Shown: one piece after another, positions 24,641 through 32,676 of the stretch
Numbering within the stretch: the stretch's first letter is position 1
How the letters are laid out: every line of letters starts with the position of its first letter
From: Harmonia axyridis
Taxonomy: Eukaryota > Arthropoda > Insecta > Coleoptera > Coccinellidae
Length of the DNA: 64,000 nt
Direction of reading: 5' to 3'
NCBI RefSeq assembly: GCF_914767665.1
Contig: NC_059508.1
Coordinates: forward strand, 25,109,501 to 25,173,500
Position numbers and translations under genes: made by a program
Notes under the pieces: generated by a model
Databases searched by the model: none
What the model saw: only the letters and a program-made list of their open reading frames with translations
What the model was told of the DNA's origin: nothing

Positions 24641-27421
24641 TTGTTGATTTTCTTGGACTCGGATGTCACGCAGGTAGCTAGAATCTCCCACGTGGTAATG
24701 TCAATTGCTGCTGTAACCACAAATGCACGACTGACTTCTGTTGTTGATTTCATTTGTTTGTTTTTTCCTTCTATGTTTCTCATTCTTACACTTTTCATCG
24801 TATTGCACAGGGACGAAAGCTTGACACACGTGTCTATGGAAACCACATTCGTAAAAGGGACTGTTCTTACTTCATTCTTTCTGTATAATGATCAATTATC
24901 CAAGTAAGTCATTCCACATTGTTGATTTTCTTGAACTCGGATGTCACGCAGGTAGCTATAATCTCCCACGTGGTAAGGTCAATTGCTGCTGAAACCACAA
25001 ATGCACGACTGACTTCGGTTGTTGATTTCATTTGTTTGTTATTTCATTCTATGATTCTCATTCTAACACTTTTCATCGTATTGCACAGGGACGAAAGCTT
25101 GACACACGTGCCTAAGGAAACCACTTTGGTATAAGGGAATGTTCTTATTTCCTTTCTTTTTGTTTAATGAACAATTATCCAAGTAAGCCATTCCACATTG
25201 TTGATTTTCTTGGACTCGGATGACACGCGGGTAGCTATAATCTCCCACGTGGTAAGGTCAATTGCTGCTGTAACCACAATTGGACGGCTGACTTCTGTTG
25301 TTGATTTCATTTGTTTGTTATTTCCTTCAATGTTCCTCATTCTAACACTTCTCATCGTATTGCACAGGGACGAAAGCTTGACACACGTGTCTAAGGAAAC
25401 CACTTTGGTATAGGGACTGTTCTTACTTCATTCTTTCTGTATAATGATCAATTATCCAAGTAAGTCATTCCACATTGTTGATTTTCTTGGACTCGGATGT
25501 CACGCAGGTATCTATAATCTCCCACGTGGTAAGGTCAATTGCTGCTGTTATCACAAATGCACGACTGACTTCTGTTGTTGATTTGATTTGTTTGTTATTT
25601 CCTTCAATGTTTCTCATTCTAACACTTCTCATCGTATTGCACAGGGACGAAATATTGACACACGTGTCTAAGGAAACCACATTGGTATAAGGGACTGTTC
25701 TTATTCCCTTCTTTCTGTATGATGATCAATTATCCAAGTAAGCCATTCCACATTATTGATTTTCTTGGACTCGGATGACACGCAGGTAGCTAGAATCTTT
25801 TACGTGGTAAGGTCAATTGCTGCTGTAACCACAAATGCACGACTGACTTCTGTTGTTGATTTCATTCGTTTGTTATTTTCTTCAATGTTTCTCATTCTAA
25901 CACTTTCCATCGTATTGCACAGGGACGAAAGCTTGACACGCGTGTCTAAGGAAACCACTTTGGTATAAGGGACTGTTCTTATTCCCTTCTTTTTGTTTAA
26001 TGAACAATTATCCGAATAAGCCATTCCACATTGTTGATTTTCTTGGACTCGGATGTCACGCAGGTAGCTAGAATCTCCCACGTGGTAATGTCAATTGCTG
26101 CTGTAACCACAAATGCACGACTGACTTCTGTTGTTGATTTCATTTGTTTGTTTTTTCCTTCTATGTTTCTCATTCTTACACTTTTCATTGTATTGCACAG
26201 GGACGAAAGCTTGACACACGTGTCTATGGAAACCACATTCGTATAAGGGACTGTTCTTACTTCATTCTTTCTGTATAATGATCAATTATCCAAGTAAGTC
26301 ATTCCACATTGTTGATTTTCTTGAACTCGGATGTCACGCAGGTAGCTATAATCTCCCACGTGGTAAGGTTAATTGCTGCTGAAACCACAAATGCACGACT
26401 GACTTCGGTTGTTGATTTCATTTGTTTGTTATTTCATTCTATGATTCTCATTCTAACACTTTTCATCGTATTGCACAGGGACGAAAGCTTGACACACGTG
26501 CCTAAGGAAACCACTTTGGTATAAGGGAATGTTCTTATTTCCTTTCTTTTTGTTTAATGAACAATTATCCAAGTAAGCCATTCCACATTGTTGATTTTCT
26601 TGGACTCGGATGACACGCGGGTAGCTATAATCTCCCACGTGGTAAGGTCAATTGCTGCTGTAACCACAATTGGACGGCTGACTTCTGTTGTTGATTTCAT
26701 TTGTTTGTTATTTCCTTCAATGTTCCTCATTCTAACACTTCTCATCGTATTGCACAGGGACGAAAGCTTGACACACGTGTCTAAGGAAACCACTTTGGTA
26801 TAAGGGACTGTTCTTACTTCATTCTTTCTGTATAATGATCAATTATCCAAGTAAGTCATTCCACATTGTTGATTTTCTTGGACTCGGATGTCACGCAGGT
26901 AGCTGTAATCTCCCACGTGGTAAGGTCAATTGCTGCTGTAACCACGAATGCACGACTGACTTCTGTTGTTGATTTCATTCGTTTGTTATTTTCTTCAATG
27001 TTTCTCATTCTAACACTTCTCATCGTATTGCACAGGGACGAAAGCTTGACACACGTGTCTAAGGAAACCACATTGGTATAAGGGACTGTTCTTATTCCCT
27101 TCTTTCTGTATGATGATCAATTATCCAAGTAAGCCATTCCACATTATTGATTTTCTTGGACTCGGATGACACGCGGGTAGCTATAATCTTTAACGTGGTA
27201 AGGTCAATTGCTGCTGTAACCACAAATGCACGACTGACTTCTGTTGTTGATTTCATTCGTTTGTTATTTTCTTCAATGTTTCTCATTCTAACACTTTTCA
27301 TCGTATTGCACAGGGACGAAAGCTTGACACACGTGTCTAAGGAAACCACTTTGGTATAAGGGACTGTTCTTATTCCCTTCTTTTTGTTTAATGAACAATT
27401 ATCCAAGTAAGCCGTTCCACA
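24641..27421 (+). repeat. Five-monomer (1390-bp) tandem duplication in block A4
   Basis: Monomers at 24641, 24919, 25198, 25475 and 25753 are followed by similar ones at 26031, 26309, 26588, 26866 and 27144, offset 1390-1391 bp. The shared order includes the GTTTTTTCCTTC variant (24641/26031), the TTCGGTTG variant (24919/26309) and the TTGGACGG variant (25198/26588). The later members of the second unit (26866, 27144) are replaced by other subtypes, so the repeat is imperfect. Confidence 0.75.
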
Positions 27422-29780
27422 TTGTTGATTTTCTTGGACTCGGATGACACGCAGGTAGCTATAATCTTTTACGTGGTAAGGTCAATTGCTGCTGTAACCA
27501 CAAATGCACGACTGACTTCTGTTATTGATTTCATTCGTTTGTTATTTTCTTCAATGTTTCTCATTCTAACACTTTATATCGTATTGCACAAGGACGAAAG
27601 CTTGACACGCGTGTCTAAGGAAACCACTTTGGTATAAGGGACTGTTCTTATTCCCTTCTTTTTGTTTAATGAACAATTATCCAAGCCATTCCACATTGTT
27701 GATTTTCTTGGACTCGGATGTCACGCAGGTAGCTATAATCTCCCACGTGGTGAGGTCAATTGCTGCTGTAACCACAAATGCACGACTGACTTCTGTTGTT
27801 GATTTCATTCGTTTGTTATTTTCTTCAATGTTTCTCATTCTAACACTTTTCATCGTATTGCACAGGGACGAAAGCTTGACACACGTGTCTAAGGAAACCA
27901 CTTTGGTATAAGGGACTGTTCTTATTCCCTTCTTTGTGTTCAATCAACAATTATCCAAGTAAGCCATTCCACATTGTTGATTTTCTTGGACTCGGATGTC
28001 ACGCCGGTAGCTTTAATCTCCCACGTGGTAAGGTCAATTGCTGCTGTAACCACAAATGCACGACTGACTTCTGTTGTTGATTTCATTTGTTTGTTATTTG
28101 CTTCAATGTTTCTCATTCTAACACTTTTCATCGTATTGCACAGGGACGAAAGCTTGACACACGTGTCTAAAGAAACCACTTTGGTATAAGGGACTGTTCT
28201 TATTCCCTTCTTTTTGTTCAATCAACAATTATCCAAGTAAGCCATTCCACATTGTTGATTTTCTTGGACTCGGATGTCACGCCGGTAGCTTTAATCTCCC
28301 ACGTGGTAAGGTCAATTGCTGCTGTAACCACAATTGGACGGCTGAATTCTGTTGTTGATTTCATTTGTTTGTTATTTCCTTCAATGTTCCTCATTCTAAC
28401 ACTTTTCATCGTATTGCACAGGGACGAAAGCTTGACACACGTGTCTAAGGAAACCACTTTGGTATAAGGGACTGTTCTTATTCCCTTCTTTTTGTTCAAT
28501 CAACAATTATCCAAGTAAGCCATTCCACATTGTTGATTTTCTTGGACTCGGATGTCACGCAGGTAGCTGTAATCTCCCACGTGGTAAAGTCAATTGCTGC
28601 TGTAACCACGAATGCACGACTGACTTCTGTTGTTGATTTCATTCGTTTGTTATTTTCTTCAATGTTTCTCATTCTAACACTTCTCATCGTATTGCACAGG
28701 GACGAAAGCTTGACACACGTGTCTAAGGAAACCACATTGGTATAAGGGACTGTTCTTATTCCCTTCTTTCTGTATGATGATCAATTATCCAAGTAAGCCA
28801 TTCCACATTATTGATTTTCTTGGACTCGGATGACACGCAGGTAGCTATAATCTTTAACGTGGTAAGGTCAATTGCTGCTGTAACCACAAATGCACGACTG
28901 ACTTCTGTTGTTGATTTGATTTGTTTGTTATTTCCTTCAATGTTTCTCATTCTAACACTTTTCATCGTATTGCACAGGGACGAAAGCTTGACACACGTGT
29001 CTAAGGAAACCACTTTGGTATAAGGGACTGTTCTTATTCCCTTCTTTTTGTTTAATGAACAATTATCCAAGTAAGCCATTCCACATTGTTGATTTTCTTG
29101 GACTCGGGTGACACGCAGGTAGCTATAATCTTTTACGTGGTAAGGTCAATTGCTGCTGTAACCACAAATGCACGAATGACTTCTGTTATTGATTTCATTC
29201 GTTTGTTATTTTCTTCAATGTTTCTCATTCTAACACTTTATATCGTATTGCACAGGGACGAAAGCTTGACACGCGTGTCTAAGGAAACCACTTTGGTATA
29301 AGGGACTGTTCTTATTCCCTTCTTTTTGTTTAATGAACAATTATCCAAGCCATTCCACATTGTTGATTTTCTTGGACTCGGATGTCACGCAGGTAGCTAT
29401 AATCTCCCACGTGGTGAGGTCAATTGCTGCTGTAACCACAAATGCACGACTGACTTCTGTTGTTGATTTCATTCGTTTGTTATTTTCTTCAATGTTTCTC
29501 ATTCTAACACTTTTCATCGTATTGCACAGGGACGAAAGCTTGACACACGTGTCTAAGGAAACCACTTTGGTATAAGGGACTGTTTTTATTCCCTTCTTTT
29601 TGTTTAATGAACAATTATCCAAGTAAGCCGTTCCACATTGTTGATTTTCTTGGACTCGGATGACACGCAGGTAGCTATAATCTTTTACGTGGTAAGGTCA
29701 ATTGCTGCTGTAACCACAAATGCACGACTGACTTCTGTTATTGATTTCATTCGTTTGTTATTTTCTTCAATGTTTCTCAT
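26866..29780 (+). repeat. Six-monomer (1664-bp) tandem duplication in block A4
   Basis: Monomers 26866, 27144, 27422 and 27696 recur at 28530, 28808, 29086 and 29360, each 1664 bp later. The 274-bp form (27422 and 29086) and the TTATATCGTATTG change are in matching positions. The second unit is cut by the array end at 29780. The same arrangement is visible in array B at 61228-63999. Confidence 0.8.
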
Positions 29781-29798
29781 ATGCCTATCTGTTTGAAA

Positions 29799-29816
29799 AT
29801 TATTATTATTATTATT
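29799..29816. repeat. Short (ATT)n microsatellite
   Basis: Six ATT/TTA units follow the satellite edge by about 20 bp. Confidence 0.8.
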
Positions 29817-29868
29817 GAAATTTAATATGAGGCGCACGCGCACTTCTATATTCTACCTAATAGACTAA

Positions 29869-30003
29869 GGGCCAGTTGCACCATTTGCCTAAACATTAAT
29901 TAAAAATTTAAACGTTGATTACTCTATGATTTCTCAAGAGAAATCAGAAATTAATCAATGTTTGAATTTTAATCAATGTTTAGGCAAATGGTGCAACTGG
30001 CCC
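29869..30003. mobile_element. Palindromic MITE, 135 bp (copy 1)
   Basis: The ends are inverted: GGGCCAGTTGCACCATTTGC at the left matches the reverse complement of the right end. The arms continue through TAAACATT..TTAATT to a centre around TTTCTCAAGAGAAA, so the single strand could fold into one long hairpin. It is flanked by CTAA on both sides (29865-29868 and 30004-30007), consistent with a 3-4-bp target duplication ending in TAA. There is no coding capacity. The TAA target and GGG terminus would fit a PIF/Harbinger-type element, but that class assignment is a guess. Confidence 0.85.
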
Positions 30004-30100
30004 CTAATATTAGGTATATGGCTCGACCTGTACATAGTTAAGAAGAAGAAAAATATTCTATGTTCGTCAACCATGCCGGGTTGACAAATTGTAAGTAACC

Positions 30101-30107
30101 TCAGTTT
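30101..30107 (+). promoter_or_regulatory. Possible arthropod initiator, copy 1
   Basis: TCAGTTT matches the arthropod initiator consensus TCAKTY and lies about 100 bp upstream of the ATG at 30201. No TATA box is obvious at the expected distance. This is a short motif, so chance occurrence is possible. Confidence 0.35.
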
Positions 30108-30200
30108 AGCGAACATTCTTTCAAGAGTTACTTTATAAACAGTTGTTGAAGTGATATTTCTAGTGGAAAGTTTCATGTTTGAATAGAAAATTGTTTGAAT

Positions 30201-30206
30201 ATGGAG
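30201..30206 (+). other. Putative duplicated first coding exon (ATG GAG), copy 1
   Basis: ATGGAG is followed directly by the donor GTAATT. The start context has A at -3 and G at +4. It is the duplicate of the candidate first exon at 30901, so it could act as an alternative start upstream of the second promoter copy. Confidence 0.4.
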
Positions 30207-30568
30207 GTAATTTTTTTAATACTAGCTTAGGGTTGTTTTAATTTATTCGAATATTTTCAAATATCAGTTATATTTCATGTAGTTAGTTTTTTTTTATTGG
30301 TTTATGGATTTTCAACCATCATAACAAAAAATTTATTACAATTCATGAAATTTCGACTTTTTAGTTTGTTTTCATGTTTTCTGGAAGTCATAGACTACTC
30401 CATTCAATGAGAAATTGCAGTTTTCCTTAGTTGAAGTTTTTCCTCGAAATCTCCTTAAGTATAGAATTTGCTTGAGACCCCTCTCTTTTTATATCTACGT
30501 AAAATTGTCTTAATGAACAAAAAAATATGCGGCGCACGCGCACTTCTATATTTTACCCAATAGACAAA

Positions 30569-30703
30569 GGGCCAGTTGCACCATTTGCCTAAACATTAAT
30601 TAAAAATTTAAACGTTGATTACTCTATGATTTCTCGAAAGAAATCAGAAATTAATCAATGTTTAAATTTTAACCAATGTTCAGGCAAATGGTGCAACTTG
30701 CCC
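30569..30703. mobile_element. Palindromic MITE, 135 bp (copy 2)
   Basis: The same element sits at the same place within the second 700-bp copy. The right end reads CAACTTGCCCC instead of CAACTGGCCCC, which breaks one pair of the terminal inverted repeat. The left flank is CAAA rather than CTAA. It was copied by the segmental duplication, not inserted independently. Confidence 0.85.
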
Positions 30704-30800
30704 CTAATATAAGGTATATGGCTCGATCTGTACATAGTTAAGAAGAAGAAAAATATTCTATGTTCGTCAACCATGCCGGGTTGACAAATTGTAAGTAACC

Positions 30801-30807
30801 TCAGTTT
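30801..30807 (+). promoter_or_regulatory. Possible arthropod initiator, copy 2
   Basis: An identical TCAGTTT lies 700 bp downstream of copy 1, about 100 bp upstream of the ATG at 30901. A three-codon upstream open frame (ATGTTTAAATAG) sits between it and the main ATG; copy 1 has ATGTTTGAATAG. Confidence 0.35.
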
Positions 30808-30900
30808 AGCGAACATTCTTCAAAGAGTTACTTTATAAACAGTTGTTGAAGTGATATTTCTAGTGGAAAGTTTCATGTTTAAATAGTTAATTGCTTGAAT

Positions 30901-30906
30901 ATGGAG
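30901..30906 (+). other. Putative first coding exon (ATG GAG) of the USP10-like fragment
   Basis: ATGGAG is followed by the donor GTAATT and ends in phase 0, which matches the phase of exon 2 starting AAT CTA CAT. The joined start would read M-E-N-L-H-F-V-E-L. The context (A at -3, G at +4) suits initiation. The exon is very short, so the assignment rests on phase, context and its position 760 bp upstream of exon 2. Confidence 0.5.
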
Positions 30907-31667
30907 GTAATTTTTTTAATACTAGCTTAGGGATATTTTCATTTATTCGAATATTTCCAAATACCAGTTATATTTTATGTAGTTGTTTTTTTTTATTGGT
31001 TTATGAATTTTCAACTTTCTTAACGAAAAATTTATTACAATTCAAGAAATTTCGACTTTTTAGTTTCTTTTCATGTTTTCTGGAAGTCATAGACTACTCC
31101 ATTCAATGAGAAATTGCAGTTTTTCTTAGTTGAAGTTTTTCCTCGAAAACTCTTCAAGTATAGAGTTTGCTTGAGACCCCTCTCTTTTTATATCTACGTA
31201 AATTTGACTGAATGAATAAAAAAATAAAGATTTTTCCGAAAAACTTTTCATTAGATATCTATAGGAATCTCTTCAACTTATGAACTGTTCAGCTTATACT
31301 CAAGTATTGCCATATTGCTGAAATTATCATCAACCAAGCATTCTGATAATGCACTAATATACTGGGTGTGCCGTTTGAGATAAGAAGGTAGTAATCTGAA
31401 ATTGATTAAATTTTCAGCACAAAATTATTATTAGTTTTCCATAAACAATAAGCCATCGCGGTGAATCACTCTGTACATCATTATCATTCAGCCTTTTGCT
31501 TCCACTGAGGGATATAAATTTCGCCTTACTGGTTTATGACTGTTTTGCAATTATCTCTGGCCAAGCGTTTTTATAGACTATTTCAAGGGACTTTGGATAT
31601 ACTATATACAGAAATATTATAATTTCCAAAATGATTTCCACTATTATATTGTTATTTTTTTTTTCAG
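30907..31667 (+). other. Putative intron 1, no recognisable content
   Basis: The interval runs from GTAATT at 30907 to the T-rich acceptor TTTTTTTTTTCAG ending at 31667. The first 320 bp belong to the second 700-bp copy. The rest, 31230-31667, is AT-rich and holds no gene, RNA or repeat I recognise. A GGGTGTGCCGTTTGAG stretch at about 31364-31379 resembles a transposon end but has no partner. Confidence 0.5.
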
Positions 31668-31776
31668 AATCTACATTTCGTGGAGTTAACTCAGTTAGAA
31701 GAAGAAGATAATATATTATTTACCAATTCTAGTGAATACAAATTACCCTGTAGAGTTGAACAAAAAATTTCTGCAA
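31668..31776 (+). other. USP10-like exon 2
   Basis: The acceptor TTTTTTCAG ends at 31667 and the donor GTAAGT begins at 31777. The 109-bp exon is open in phase 0 and encodes an acidic N-terminal stretch starting NLHFVELTQLEEED and ending VEQKISA plus one base. The phase-1 end is completed by the first two bases of exon 3 (A+AA = Lys). I do not recognise a domain here; USP10 N-termini are poorly conserved. Confidence 0.7.
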
Positions 31777-31862
31777 GTAAGTATAGAGATCTTAAAAGAA
31801 TTATTCATGGTCAATATAAATATGTAATATAATAATGAATCAACTAATATCAACTTTTTCAG

Positions 31863-32270
31863 AAAATGAGTGTAGAAAATCTGTAATCAATTACAATGGA
31901 TTATCAATTACAAAACCTTTTATCCAGAATGAGATGACAGGAAAACATTCGAAACCTTCAACTCCCCCTAGTTCAGCTGTAAAAACAGTTGAAATTATTG
32001 CAAGAGATAATACAGAGATAATCAAAAATGATACAATTTCCAATAGGACAATTGAAAAAATTGAAAGTAGCATCTCGAATAAAAATGAATCTAAAATTGA
32101 GGAGCCCACAGTAAATGTATGAAAAAAATCATGGGCTAGTCTATTTGATAAAGATGTTAAAACAATATCGAATGAGAAAATAGACAATAAAATTAATGAT
32201 TCACATGTAACACCTTTAAAACATACAAAAGTAGTCAAAAAAATAGATTCAGCCACTCATATGTTAGGAG
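31863..32270 (+). other. USP10-like exon 3 with SWASLF motif and in-frame TGA
   Basis: The acceptor CTTTTTCAG ends at 31862 after an 86-bp intron, and the donor GTCAGT starts at 32271. The exon encodes a low-complexity, Ser/Thr/Ile/Asn/Glu-rich linker followed by KKSWASLFDKD (SWASLF at 32129-32146). A TGA at 32120-32122 lies three codons before SWASLF in the same frame. The frame stays open on both sides of it, so the reading frame was coding in an ancestor. Confidence 0.75.
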
Positions 32271-32468
32271 GTCAGTTCAAAACCATATCTTTTTTTATAT
32301 ATTCATCTTACTTTCAACTAACAATTTGCTTACATCTACAGTAGATAATTATTTTACTTAGTTGAACCCATTTTACTCGATGAAAAGTGGAATGCTTTGG
32401 TTTTCACCTACAGATATCAGTGGAAATTCAAGTTTCTATCATGGTTAGTAATATTTTTAAATTTTCAG

Positions 32469-32670
32469 AATTTCTCAAGAACTATTAAATTGCTGGGACG
32501 CAAACCAGTTTTAAATCCAGGTGTTTACGAAACAAAAGTAACTTTTGTTATATAAACTCAATATTACAAGCCTTACTTGCTTGCCCACCACTTTGTAATC
32601 TCCTCAAACGGCTATCAGAGAACTTCACTCACAATGATGCACTGAAATCAATAACAATGAGTGAAAATAT
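32469..32670 (+). other. USP10-like exon 4: start of USP catalytic domain, in-frame TAA
   Basis: The acceptor ATTTTCAG ends at 32468. The split codon (G from exon 3 plus AA) is Glu, giving LGEFLKNY, then TAA at 32486-32488, then IAGTQTSF. The Cys box follows: NKSNFCYINSILQALLACPP, with the catalytic Cys codon at 32546-32548, then LCNLLKRLSENF. The exon ends in phase 2 before GTAAGT at 32671. The intron between exons 3 and 4 is 198 bp. Confidence 0.8.
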
Positions 32671-32676
32671 GTAAGT
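32671..32676 (+). other. Exon-4 splice donor abutting the satellite
   Basis: The consensus donor GTAAGT is followed at 32677 by ATGAACAATTATCCAAG, which is standard satellite sequence. The junction thus lies within the first bases of what would be intron 4, on the same strand as the satellite's own donor-like and acceptor-like signals. Confidence 0.8.

Larger units (their letters stand above)
1..29780 (+). repeat. Satellite array A, 278-bp monomers in head-to-tail order
   Basis: About 109 tandem monomers are seen. Taking the TTGTTGATTTTCTTGG segment as an anchor, copies start at 22, 272, 550, 830, 1108, 1386, 1661, 1939, 2217, 2495 and so on, with a usual spacing of 278 bp. All are in the same orientation and most look over 90% identical by eye. 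The array is already in progress at base 1 and ends inside a monomer at 29780, where the repeat breaks off after TTTCTCAT. Open frames on both strands (about 71 codons forward, up to 120 reverse) are monomer copies, not genes. The family is not one I recognise. Confidence 0.98.
20778..29780 (+). repeat. Distal satellite block A4 with subfamily variants
   Basis: This block has variants rare or absent in blocks A1-A3: ACAATTGGACGGCTGAC (monomers 21335, 25198, 26588, 28252), ATTATTGATT (21891, 25753, 27144, 28808), ACGCCGGTAGC (22721, 27974, 28252) and a 4-bp loss giving ATCCAAGCCATTCC (22443, 27696, 29360). It matches 55140-64000 at a constant offset of 34362. The final monomer (29638-29780) is cut off after 143 bp. 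Confidence 0.85.
29831..30528 (+). repeat. First copy of a 700-bp direct duplication
   Basis: The copy runs from GGCGCACGCGCACTTC to the AT-rich end before 30531 and recurs 700 bp later with few mismatches (roughly 90-95% identical by eye). It contains a 135-bp MITE, a TCAGTTT initiator at 30101 and ATGGAG plus GTAATT at 30201. The small differences (for example a mismatch in one MITE arm and one-base offsets near the end) show that the copies have had time to diverge, unlike most satellite monomers. Confidence 0.9.
30531..31229 (+). repeat. Second copy of the 700-bp direct duplication
   Basis: This is the downstream copy of 29831-30528, with the MITE at 30569, the initiator at 30801 and ATGGAG at 30901, all offset by exactly 700 bp. 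The far end is offset by 699 bp. It lies immediately upstream of intron 1 and exon 2 of the USP10-like fragment, so it is the likelier original promoter and first exon. Confidence 0.9.
30901..32670 (+). pseudogene. USP10-like deubiquitinase, 5' fragment with two in-frame stops
   Basis: The fragment is homologous to ubiquitin carboxyl-terminal hydrolase 10, a cysteine protease that removes ubiquitin (family knowledge). Four exons can be joined with consistent phase: 30901-30906, 31668-31776, 31863-32270 and 32469-32670, about 241 codons. Two landmarks support the call: KSWASLF, a motif just upstream of the catalytic domain in USP10, and NKSNFCYINSILQALLACPP, which matches the catalytic-Cys box of USP10; the Cys codon is 32546-32548. 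The remainder of the catalytic domain, with its His and Asp/Asn residues, is absent because satellite begins after exon 4. TGA at 32120-32122 and TAA at 32486-32488 interrupt the frame, and the usual PRGL before the Cys box reads SRCL. I infer a decaying duplicated fragment. Sequencing error or a rare readthrough allele is less likely with two stops. Confidence 0.75.
29781..32676. other. Non-satellite island between the two arrays
   Basis: Neither the 278-bp monomer nor any part of it is found here. The island is more AT-rich than the satellite. It contains a short (ATT)n run, a 700-bp direct duplication that includes a MITE and a putative first exon, an intron region without recognisable content, and three exons of a USP10-like gene. 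Its left edge cuts a satellite monomer after TTTCTCAT. Its right edge merges into satellite 6 bp downstream of an exon-4 splice donor. Confidence 0.95.

Noticed and set aside
1..29780. Hundreds of open frames of 60-126 codons on both strands that could be read as a tandem protein family
   Set aside because: They repeat with the 278-bp monomer, overlap each other on opposite strands, mostly lack ATG starts on the + strand, and cannot stay in frame across monomers because 278 is not a multiple of three. Similarity among them follows from DNA repetition.
29973..30176. Open frame of 67 codons on the - strand
   Set aside because: It overlaps one MITE arm and the 5' flank of the first exon copy. 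There is no recognisable motif and no support beyond chance length.
30891..31109. Open frame of 72 codons on the + strand
   Set aside because: It is Phe/Leu/Ser-rich translation of AT-rich DNA, lies across the donor of the putative first exon, and has no counterpart in the other 700-bp copy because of frame differences.
31364..31379. GGGTGTGCCGTTTGAG as the end of a transposon
   Set aside because: Only one short stretch is seen, with no matching inverted end, target duplication or coding remnant nearby.
31891..32256. Open frame of 121 codons on the - strand
   Set aside because: It is the antisense shadow of the USP10-like exon 3, which has splice sites and the SWASLF motif on the + strand.
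32469..32670. Reading the start of exon 4 in the alternative frame (KPVLNPGVYETK) with a frameshift
   Set aside because: The frame that joins exon 3 in phase gives LGEFLKNY and continues directly into the Cys box with a single TAA, so no frameshift is needed.
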